Source: Corynebacterium uberis (GTDB taxonomy: Bacteria; Actinomycetota; Actinomycetes; Mycobacteriales; Mycobacteriaceae). From it: DNA of 64,000 nt. The position numbers and the translations under genes are program-made. Under the pieces are notes generated by a model. That model was not told where the DNA came from. It ran no database searches and saw only the letters and a list, made by a program, of their open reading frames with translations. Shown here piece after piece: positions 18,132 to 29,120 of this stretch. The number at the start of each line of letters is the position of its first letter. The stretch's first letter is position 1. The stretch is taken from positions 1,116,001 to 1,180,000 of the forward strand of contig NZ_CP085051.1 of the NCBI RefSeq assembly GCF_020616335.1, in the 5' to 3' direction.

Positions 18132-18162
18132 AGTCTAGTCCGCCTGCCCGCAGCCGGGGCAA
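18132..18162 (-). promoter_or_regulatory. Candidate helD promoter
   Basis: On the minus strand, TTGCCC (18157-18162) and TAGACT (18132-18137) are spaced by 19 nt, about 60 nt upstream of the helD start. It lies just downstream of the terminator of the preceding gene, as expected for a separate transcript. Confidence 0.4.
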
Positions 18163-18180
18163 TGCAATGATGAGCGCGCG

Positions 18181-18214
18181 AAAAACTCCCCCACCCGAAG
18201 CCGGATGGGGGAGT
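18181..18214 (-). terminator. Intrinsic terminator of the DoxX-family gene
   Basis: On the minus strand, the 9-bp stem ACTCCCCCA / TGGGGGAGT (18206-18214 and 18185-18193) with a 12-nt loop is followed by a T run (GTTTTTCG), 16 bp after the stop codon of the upstream gene. Confidence 0.85.
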
Positions 18215-18229
18215 GGTGCTGAAGGGATG

Positions 18230-19057
18230 CTAGAACTCGAAGTTCTTCAGCTTCTTCTGCGCCTTGCTCAAGGCCTTGTCGGCGCGCTTGCGCAGCTTCT
18301 TGGCCTTCTTAGAGTCCACGTCGGCGACGCTTTCGGCCTTTTCTTGGGCCTTGGCAGCAGCCTTGACCACGCCCTTCTTGGCGGTCTTGGCGTTGTCCTG
18401 CGCTGCGGCAAGCCAGTCGTCCTTGTTATCGGAGACAAAGTCCTGCGCGCGCTGCGCGTAGTCGCCGATGACGGAGGAGACCTTGGTGGCGCCGTCCTGC
18501 GCGGACTCGATCCAGTCATCCTTGTTGTCGGCGACGAACTCCTGGGCCTTGGAGGTGTTCTCGCTGATCCAGCCCTTGGCGTTCTCAGCGAACTTCTCCG
18601 TCTCAGACTTGCTGGGCAGCGCAGACTGGACGCGCCACAGCAGACCGGGCTTGCCCTCCTTGTCCAGCGCGGTGATGCCCAGGCCGCCGAGCAGGGCGAC
18701 GTTGGTGAGGAACCCGGAGCGGCGGGCACGCTTTTCCTCCGGCTCCTGGGTCTCCCAGAAGGCGTAGCGGCCGATGATGGTGGGCACGCTGCTCAGCGCC
18801 AGGGCGGTGGCGGACAGGCGGGGGAGCTTGCCCAGCGCCAGCAGGGAACCGGCACCAACCTTGACTCCACCGAGCGCCTGCGCGACGACCTTGGGATCAT
18901 CCGGAATCTGGCGGGCGTACTTGCGGGGAAGCACCGAGCGGGTGTGCTTGATAATGCCCTCGGCGCTGTCGAGGTGCTCATCGGTGTTGACCAGAGTGTC
19001 AACGCCGTCGGCGATATAGACGGAGGCCAACATTGGGCGGGCCAGCTTGCGGATCAT
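18230..19057 (-). CDS. DoxX-family membrane protein with a Lys-rich tail
   Basis: 275 residues. The N-terminal 150 residues have DoxX-type hydrophobic helices (RPMLASVYIADGVDTLVN, VKVGAGSLLALGKLPRLSA, SGFLTNVALLGGLGI). A hydrophilic tail of about 125 residues follows, holding two copies of a segment around FVADNKDDWIESAQD and FVSDNKDDWLAAAQD, then a very Lys/Ala-rich C-terminus (KKAKKLRKRADKALSKAQKK). DoxX proteins are linked to redox and membrane integrity, but no function is established for this tailed form. CAGGAG lies 10 nt before the ATG. Confidence 0.8.
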   Translation of the reverse strand: MIRKLARPMLASVYIADGVDTLVNTDEHLDSAEGIIKHTRSVLPRKYARQIPDDPKVVAQALGGVKVGAGSLLALGKLPRLSATALALSSVPTIIGRYAFWETQEPEEKRARRSGFLTNVALLGGLGITALDKEGKPGLLWRVQSALPSKSETEKFAENAKGWISENTSKAQEFVADNKDDWIESAQDGATKVSSVIGDYAQRAQDFVSDNKDDWLAAAQDNAKTAKKGVVKAAAKAQEKAESVADVDSKKAKKLRKRADKALSKAQKKLKNFEF

Positions 19058-19111
19058 GTTTTACACGCTCCTGACGATTGACAATAGGGATTGTGCTATC
19101 AAACGAACAGA

Positions 19112-19726
19112 CTACCAGCGTCGCTGCCACCAGACGTCGAGGTGCGGACGCTCCGCGCCGAGCGTGGTCGGCGCACCGTGTCCGGGCCAGACGACACTGG
19201 AGTCCGGGTAGACATCAAAGATTCGCTCCTTCACGTCGTTGAACAGACGCACAAAGTCCCCCTCGGAGGTGGTTTTGCCCAGCCCGCCGGGAAACAGGCT
19301 GTCGCCCACAAACAGCTGCGGGGTGCCGTCCAGCTCGGCGACGATCGCCGCGCCGCCCGGGGTGTGTCCGCGCAGGATGATGATGGGAAGCTCGACGCCG
19401 CCAAACTCGATGGTGTCCCCGTGGTTGAGCTCCACGTCGACGGGGGCGGGCAGGGCCGGCGCGTCGAGGAAAGGCGCGTAGTGGGTGGCCCCTGTCGCCT
19501 CCAGGACCTCCGCAAGGGCGCCGGTGTGGTCGGTGTGGCGGTGGGTGGTCACCACCTTGGTGATTGTCACCTCGTTGCGGGCGGCGAGCTCGAGCAGTGC
19601 GGGGGCGTCGGCGGCGGCGTCGATAAGCAATCCTTCACCTTGGGTGCACAGCAGGTAGCAGTTATTGTCCATGGCGGACACGGACAGGTGGTCAAGTGTC
19701 AGGGCTGTCACATTCTCGGCTGTCAT
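19112..19726 (-). CDS. MBL-fold metallo-hydrolase (glyoxalase II-like)
   Basis: 204 residues from ATG 19726; the open frame runs back into the uvrA region, but the domain starts here. It has the zinc-binding motif THRHTDHTGA (HxHxDH), a later His in LRGHTPGG, the bridging Asp in LFVGDSLFPGG and a final His in WPGHGAPTT, i.e. the complete dinuclear zinc set of the glyoxalase II/beta-lactamase fold. The substrate is unknown; thioester hydrolysis is typical. It is followed by the DoxX gene 54 bp away and is divergent from uvrA. Confidence 0.88.
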   Translation of the reverse strand: MTAENVTALTLDHLSVSAMDNNCYLLCTQGEGLLIDAAADAPALLELAARNEVTITKVVTTHRHTDHTGALAEVLEATGATHYAPFLDAPALPAPVDVELNHGDTIEFGGVELPIIILRGHTPGGAAIVAELDGTPQLFVGDSLFPGGLGKTTSEGDFVRLFNDVKERIFDVYPDSSVVWPGHGAPTTLGAERPHLDVWWQRRW

Positions 19727-19733
19727 AATCTCA

Positions 19734-19739
19734 ACGGTA
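19734..19739 (-). promoter_or_regulatory. -10 box of a leaderless promoter for the MBL hydrolase
   Basis: On the minus strand TACCGT is followed by 7 nt (TGAGATT) and the ATG ending at 19726. The hexamer is a weaker match than the others. Confidence 0.4.
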
Positions 19740-19779
19740 GCGGTTCGTTGCTGGTGGGGCGTTTCGGCTCCACACAGAG

Positions 19780-19795
19780 TCGCTGCTATGTTCGA
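19780..19795 (+). promoter_or_regulatory. Putative LexA (SOS) box upstream of uvrA
   Basis: TCGCTGCTATGTTCGA has the length and ends of the actinobacterial LexA box TCGAACxxxxGTTCGA: the right half TGTTCGA is perfect and the left half keeps TCG only. uvrA is a known SOS gene in related species, which supports it; the degenerate left half argues for weak binding. Confidence 0.4.
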
Positions 19796-19885
19796 AGTGG
19801 ATGTGCGGTGCGTGGCGCGCGGCAAACGTGGCCGGCGCGCACGGATTAAAGGCAACACTAATTCATAGGAAGGGACGGGACTGTC

Positions 19886-22723
<2,838 letters not shown>

Positions 22724-22833
22724 GATGTTGGCCAGCTTGTGCTTCCCGCACTTGACGCCCGGCCCCGGTGGTTCGCCCACCGTGGTCACCTGCACCACCA
22801 AGAATTCTGTGAAATGCGAGGACGCCGGACCCC

Positions 22834-23457
22834 ATGACTGACCCCTTCGCTGATACCGCCACCTTCCCTACGGTCGAGGTGGACGGAGAAGAGCCGGAGC
22901 GCACGCGGGGCGTCCGCGGACTATGGCCTGCGCTGGGGATCCTCATCGCACTGGTGGTGGCAGCGCTGCTGCTGGGCGTCGGCGTGTACAACATCTTCCT
23001 GCGCCCCACCACCGGGCATGAAAACTCCCCGGCCGCCGGTGTGACGTCCACGGCCACCAGCCTGGCGCCGGCGACGACCCCGGCGGCCCCCGCCACCAGC
23101 AGCGCTCCTGCCTCCTCCGCCGCGCACACCACCCCGGAGTCGCCGACCACCGAGCCGACCACGGAACCCACCTCGACGCCCAGCAGTACTGCTGAGCAGG
23201 TCGGCTTCCTCGAGCAGTGCGGCAAGCAGGGAAGCTATGCCGTCTACCGGGACTCTGAGGTCACCTCCTGCGGGTTCGCCCAAGCGGTGGCCAAGCAGTT
23301 CCGGGGCCATGAAGGCACCAAGAAGGTGGAAAGCCCGGTGACAGGCCAGAAATATGAGATGACCTGCATCAAAGACGCCCATATCCCGGGTGTGGTGCGG
23401 TGCACGGGCGGCAACAATGCGGTAGTGGTGCTTCAGCGGGGCGGGGGCGCTCACTAA
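22834..23457 (+). CDS. Membrane-anchored protein with Thr/Pro-rich stalk, unknown function
   Basis: 207 residues. A cytoplasmic N-terminus of about 28 residues, one membrane helix (LWPALGILIALVVAALLLGV), then a Thr/Ser/Pro/Ala stalk (about 70-118), then an extracytoplasmic domain of about 85 residues with three Cys (EQCGKQGSYAVYRDSEVTSC, MTCIKDAH, VRCTGGN; four in all), suggesting disulfide bonds. I do not recognise the domain. Its TAA overlaps the ATG of the next lipoprotein gene, so the two are probably coupled and act together outside the membrane. Confidence 0.75.
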   Translation: MTDPFADTATFPTVEVDGEEPERTRGVRGLWPALGILIALVVAALLLGVGVYNIFLRPTTGHENSPAAGVTSTATSLAPATTPAAPATSSAPASSAAHTTPESPTTEPTTEPTSTPSSTAEQVGFLEQCGKQGSYAVYRDSEVTSCGFAQAVAKQFRGHEGTKKVESPVTGQKYEMTCIKDAHIPGVVRCTGGNNAVVVLQRGGGAH

Positions 23458-24674
23458 TGACGCCCCGTTGGACACCGCGGGCTGCCACAGCCGCGGTGGC
23501 GATACCTTGTTGCGCCCTGCTGGCGCCCTTCCTTGCGGCCTGCGGCGACCACCACGAGCCCGCAACCCCTGCGCCGTCCCCCACGATGGAGCAATTCCGG
23601 CCGGCCGATGCGGACCTCCAACATCTCCTGCGTGATCTCGTCGAGGAGGTGCAAGCGCGCCACCGCATGCCGGTGGGCATAGCCGTGACCTCCGGGGACA
23701 GGGTGGTCGAAGCCGGGGATTCCGCGGTGGGACCCGCGTGGTCAACCATCAAGGTGCCCATCGCGGTAGCCGCCTACCGTGCGCACACCGCGGATCCGAC
23801 CACGGTGGATGCCGCCATCACCATCTCCGATAATGATGCCGCCACCGAACTGTGGAACACCCTGTCCACCAACGGCTCTGCCCCGGAGGCGGTGGAACAG
23901 GTGCTGCGCTCCGGTGGCGATGACCAGACCACGCTGGCGGACCTGTCCCAGGAGGAGTTCGGGCAGACCACCTGGCCGCTGGCGCGCCAGGCGAGCTTTG
24001 TCTCCCACCTGCCGTGTCTTGCGGAGGCAGCGGACGTGCTGGACTACATGTCCGATATCACTCAGGAGCACCGCTATGGGCTGGGCGTCATTGAGACCAT
24101 GGCGTTCAAGGGCGGCTGGGGAGACGATGACGATGGCCGCTTTACCACCCGCCAGATGGGTGTCATCGACGGCATCGGCGTGGCAATATTCGCAGACCCG
24201 GGGACCACGCAGGGGCCCAGCGGAGACCGTGAGGTCGAGGAGCTGGAGCGCTCCGGGCGCGCCGCGTTAGATGACCTCGCGCGAGGCTTTGAACAGATTC
24301 GCACCCAGGGCAAGATCGTCATCCCACAGGTGTGCCCGCAGCCACACGTCCCGCAGCGCCCGGAGCGCACCGAGCCCGCGCCGGTGCTTACCCAGTCTGA
24401 TGAGGACGCCGCCACGGACTCGGAGCCCGCGCATCGGGAGGCCACCACGGAAGCTGGGCAGTCCCCGGAAGGTGCCGCAGCTCCCGCTGCGGAAGCCCGG
24501 CCGAACAATCCCGCACAAGACGTGGTGGAGGCCCCGGACCCGCCGGTCGGCGCGGCCCAGGAGGGTGCGGGCGGCCCGGCTAGTCAAGGCGCGGCTTCGC
24601 CTGCTCAAGGGGCAGTGTCTGCCAACCCTGGCGCCGGCGAGCCGGATGGGGGAGCCCAAGAAGTTGCGCCTTAG
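23457..24674 (+). CDS. Beta-lactamase-fold serine hydrolase lipoprotein
   Basis: 405 residues from ATG 23457, overlapping the previous stop. N-terminal lipoprotein signal with lipobox LAAC. The catalytic domain (about 45-290) has the three class A-type motifs: STIK (S96, K99), SDN (S124-N126) and KGG (K218-G220, replacing KTG). The rest resembles actinobacterial class A-like lipoproteins rather than true resistance enzymes; a role in cell-wall metabolism or an atypical beta-lactamase are both possible. A C-terminal tail of about 110 residues rich in Pro, Ala and Glu is predicted to be disordered, unusual for this family. The infC promoter overlaps the end of the gene. Confidence 0.75.
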   Translation: MTPRWTPRAATAAVAIPCCALLAPFLAACGDHHEPATPAPSPTMEQFRPADADLQHLLRDLVEEVQARHRMPVGIAVTSGDRVVEAGDSAVGPAWSTIKVPIAVAAYRAHTADPTTVDAAITISDNDAATELWNTLSTNGSAPEAVEQVLRSGGDDQTTLADLSQEEFGQTTWPLARQASFVSHLPCLAEAADVLDYMSDITQEHRYGLGVIETMAFKGGWGDDDDGRFTTRQMGVIDGIGVAIFADPGTTQGPSGDREVEELERSGRAALDDLARGFEQIRTQGKIVIPQVCPQPHVPQRPERTEPAPVLTQSDEDAATDSEPAHREATTEAGQSPEGAAAPAAEARPNNPAQDVVEAPDPPVGAAQEGAGGPASQGAASPAQGAVSANPGAGEPDGGAQEVAP

Positions 24675-24692
24675 GCCGCGGGGTGTTAATCT
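24664..24692 (+). promoter_or_regulatory. Promoter of the infC-rpmI-rplT operon
   Basis: TTGCGC (24664-24669), a 17-nt spacer, and TAATCT (24687-24692) with an extended-10 TG at 24684-24685. This is the best sigma-70-type promoter in this part of the window. It overlaps the end of the lipoprotein gene and predicts a start near 24699. Confidence 0.65.
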
Positions 24693-24698
24693 CATCTG

Positions 24699-25012
24699 CA
24701 CTACCGCCCAGAGCGCGGATTGGGTCATCCCTTCCGTCGCACGCTGGGCCGCAAGTGGAGTCCATCCCACCCCATGCCGTTACCAGCACAGGTAACTGGA
24801 TACGGGTCCTCGTGGTACATCTCAACTGTTCGTTGTGGTGTGGCAGCGTAGATGACTCCTGCGGGCGCTGAGCGTCACGCAGGTTTTTCTTTGCCCACCG
24901 CGGCCGAATCACAGTGGGACGCCCGCCGAGGTATGTGGGGGAGGCTTCATGAATGCGGCCGCGGCAGGGCCGGTACGCACACACTATTTACCTTGCTACT
25001 TGAGGAGTACTC
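24699..25012 (+). ncRNA. Structured 5' leader of infC-rpmI-rplT
   Basis: About 313 nt between the predicted start site and infC with no credible gene. Visible structure: hairpin GTTACC-AGCACA-GGTAAC (24779-24796); a terminator-like hairpin with T run (24858-24891); complementary arms CCGCGGCC (24898-24905) and GGCCGCGG (24957-24964); then the Shine-Dalgarno GAGGAG (25002-25007). Long leaders with attenuation are known for IF3-L35-L20 operons in other phyla, so transcription attenuation is a reasonable inference. Confidence 0.5.
24858..24891 (+). terminator. Terminator-like hairpin inside the infC leader
   Basis: CCTGCG (24858-24863) pairs with CGCAGG (24878-24883) around a partly paired GC-rich loop and is followed directly by TTTTTCTTT. 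It could end lipoprotein transcription, but its position about 160 nt inside the predicted infC transcript suggests an attenuator. Confidence 0.6.
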
Positions 25013-25534
25013 ATCAGCGCTGAAGCCCGCATCAATGAGCGGATCAGAGTTCCAGAGGTCCGACTCGTCGGCCCGAGCGGCGAACAGGTCGGCATCGTCC
25101 GCACCGAAGACGCCCGCAAGCTGGCCTATGACGCGGATCTTGATCTGGTGGAGGTTGCCCCCAAGGCCAAGCCTCCTGTCTGCAAGATCATGGATTACGG
25201 CAAATACCGCTACGAGCAGGCCCAGAAGGCCCGCGAGTCGCGCCGCAACCAACAGCAGACTGTGGTCAAGGAACAGAAGTTCCGTCCGAAGATCGACAAC
25301 CATGATTATGAGACGAAGAAGGGCAACGTTGTCCGCTTCCTCGAAAAGGGTTCGAAGGTCAAGGTGACCATCATGTTCCGGGGCCGGGAGCAGTCCCGCC
25401 CGGAGCTGGGATTCAGACTCCTCGATCGCCTGGCTCAAGACGTGGCTGAGTACGGCGTGGTGGAGACCAAGCCCAAGCAGGACGGTCGGAATATGACTAT
25501 GGTGCTTGGTCCCGTCCACAAGGGCAAGAAGTAA
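25013..25534 (+). CDS. infC: Translation initiation factor IF-3, predicted ATC start
   Basis: 173 residues if translation starts at ATC 25013. The frame is closed by TGA at 25001, and between it and the conserved N-terminus ([20 protein letters not shown]) there is no ATG, GTG or TTG. GAGGAG at 25002-25007 lies 5 nt before the ATC. The first GTG inside (25148) would remove about 45 residues of the IF3 N-domain. infC is known to use AUU, AUC or AUA starts in many bacteria, letting IF3 repress its own synthesis. Domains: N-domain (1-75), Lys-rich linker, C-domain (from about 85, [17 protein letters not shown]). First gene of the operon with rpmI and rplT. Confidence 0.93.
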   Translation: MSAEARINERIRVPEVRLVGPSGEQVGIVRTEDARKLAYDADLDLVEVAPKAKPPVCKIMDYGKYRYEQAQKARESRRNQQQTVVKEQKFRPKIDNHDYETKKGNVVRFLEKGSKVKVTIMFRGREQSRPELGFRLLDRLAQDVAEYGVVETKPKQDGRNMTMVLGPVHKGKK

Positions 25535-25571
25535 CAAGAAACCATCAAACAGGGATTGTAAGGATTCATCC

Positions 25572-25766
25572 ATGAAGCAGAAGACCCACAAGGGCATGGC
25601 CAAGCGCGTGAAGGTTACCGGTTCCGGCAAGCTGCGCCGTGAGCAGGCCGGCCGCCGTCACCTGCTGGAGAGCAAGCCCTCCACCCGCACCCGCCGCCTG
25701 AAGGGCACCGTCGATGTGGCCAAGGCTGATACCAAGCGCGTCAAGCGCCTGCTGGGTAAGGCCTAA
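25572..25766 (+). CDS. rpmI: 50S ribosomal protein L35
   Basis: 64 residues, very basic. It starts [20 protein letters not shown] and contains the conserved [17 protein letters not shown] 25572 is preceded by AAGGAT. The longer open frame from 25506 overlaps infC and is not needed. Its place between infC and rplT is the standard order. Confidence 0.97.
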   Translation: MKQKTHKGMAKRVKVTGSGKLRREQAGRRHLLESKPSTRTRRLKGTVDVAKADTKRVKRLLGKA

Positions 25767-25861
25767 CTGCGGTTGTGCGTGCAGGGACGTCGCCTCCCGC
25801 ACGCTGACTGACAGATTTGCACTCTCCATTCCCTCATATAAAACGTTAAGGAAGTATCACC

Positions 25862-26245
25862 GTGGCACGTGTCAAGCGGTCCGTTAACGCCAAGAAGAAG
25901 CGTCGCGCCATTCTCAATTCTGCCAAGGGCTACCGCGGGCAGCGCTCTCGCCTGTACCGGAAGGCCAAGGAGCAGTGGCTGCACTCCATGACCTACGCCT
26001 ACCGGGATCGTCGCGCTCGTAAGAGCGAGTTCCGGAAGCTGTGGATCCAGCGCATCAACGCTGCCGCCCGCATGAACGGCATCACGTACAACCGCCTCAT
26101 CCAGGGCCTGCGTCTCGCCGAGATCGAGGTTGACCGCAAGATCCTCGCCGAGCTGGCGGTCAATGACTTTGACACCTTCTCCGCCATCTGCGAGCAGGCC
26201 AAGGCCGCTCTGCCGGAGGACGTCAACGCCCCCAAGGCTGCCTAA
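25862..26245 (+). CDS. rplT: 50S ribosomal protein L20
   Basis: 127 residues, GTG start with AAGGAAG upstream. The N-terminal basic helix ([20 protein letters not shown]) and the globular part with the [13 protein letters not shown] motif are typical. L20 is an early 23S-binding assembly protein and in several phyla a translational repressor of its own operon. The gap from rpmI is 95 bp. Confidence 0.97.
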   Translation: MARVKRSVNAKKKRRAILNSAKGYRGQRSRLYRKAKEQWLHSMTYAYRDRRARKSEFRKLWIQRINAAARMNGITYNRLIQGLRLAEIEVDRKILAELAVNDFDTFSAICEQAKAALPEDVNAPKAA

Positions 26246-26298
26246 GTGGCACTGCCTGGCTAGAAGTCAGCGCGATTGCCTGATTGCCTAGCTATCGT

Positions 26299-26340
26299 CC
26301 CCGCTTCCCCGCATCGCCGCGTGGGTAGCGGGGATTTATG
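26299..26340 (+). terminator. Terminator of the infC operon
   Basis: CCCCGCT (26299-26305) pairs with AGCGGGG (26327-26333) over a 21-nt GC-rich loop, followed by the AT-rich ATTTATGTATTTT. Confidence 0.6.
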
Positions 26341-26424
26341 TATTTTCTGCCTGGCATGGGTCGTGCATAGTAGGGTAGACGTCAGCCAGATGCTCGGACT
26401 ATCTCCCCTCAGGAGGCGCCATCA

Positions 26425-27048
26425 ATGACCGATTCGAATCCCTATCGCGAATCCACTGGGGGAGAGGTTCCCTACCCGGGGTATGGCGGCGATACCTGGG
26501 GGGCAACTCCGTCCGATAGCTCCAATACGCAGGCTTTCCCAGGGGGTACCGGTAGCCCACAGCCGGGTTCGCACGCGTATGGCAGCGGGCCGGCCTATGG
26601 CACCGGTGCCGCCAACCCGAACTCTGCACCCTACAGCGGGTCCTACGGGGAGGGCTCACCGTACGGTCCGAGCGCACCGTATGGAGCGAGTGCCCCCTAC
26701 GGGGCTGGCGCACCCTACGCAGCGGGCGCACCCTATGGTGCGAACCCGCCGTATGGGGCGAACTCCTGGCAGCAGGGACCGCTGGTCCTCCAAGCCAAGT
26801 CCTGGATTGCCGCGGCGCTGCTCTGCTTGTTCCTCGGGGGGCTGGGCCTGCACAACTTCTACCTGGGGTACACCGGCCGGGGAATAGGGCAGTTGGTGTT
26901 GCTCATCGTGGGGTGGATATCCACGCTTGTCTTTGTCGGCGGGCTGTTGCTTTTCGCACTTTTCGTGTGGGTGTTCGTCGAGTTCATCATGATTCTTACG
27001 CGTTCAGGAAACTACGGGCACGATAATCTAGGCATCCCCTTGCGCTAG
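26425..27048 (+). CDS. TM2-domain protein with Tyr/Gly/Pro repeats
   Basis: 207 residues, CAGGAGG upstream of the ATG. The first 115 residues are Pro/Tyr/Gly/Ala-rich and include a run of short PYGA-type repeats (about 74-112: APYGASAPYGAG and variants). Then come a TM2 domain with KSWIAAALLCLFLGGLGLHNFYLG (first helix plus the conserved HNFYLGYTGRG turn) and a second helix (LVLLIVGWISTLVFVGGLLL). TM2 proteins have no firm bacterial function. Transcribed in the same direction as rplT, but after a terminator. Confidence 0.85.
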   Translation: MTDSNPYRESTGGEVPYPGYGGDTWGATPSDSSNTQAFPGGTGSPQPGSHAYGSGPAYGTGAANPNSAPYSGSYGEGSPYGPSAPYGASAPYGAGAPYAAGAPYGANPPYGANSWQQGPLVLQAKSWIAAALLCLFLGGLGLHNFYLGYTGRGIGQLVLLIVGWISTLVFVGGLLLFALFVWVFVEFIMILTRSGNYGHDNLGIPLR

Positions 27049-27081
27049 CGGGGCACTTCCTGCCGGGTTGCGGCCTGCTGC

Positions 27082-27087
27082 TAGTTT
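27082..27087 (+). promoter_or_regulatory. -10 box of a leaderless promoter for the RNA methyltransferase
   Basis: TAGTTT is followed by 7 nt and the ATG at 27095, with no ribosome site in the spacer. Confidence 0.45.
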
Positions 27088-27094
27088 GGCCTGT

Positions 27095-29066
<1,972 letters not shown>

Positions 29067-29120
29067 GCCAGCCAGTCAACCCACTTTTTTCACGCTAATA
29101 CTCCAAGGAGAGCGCTTCCC

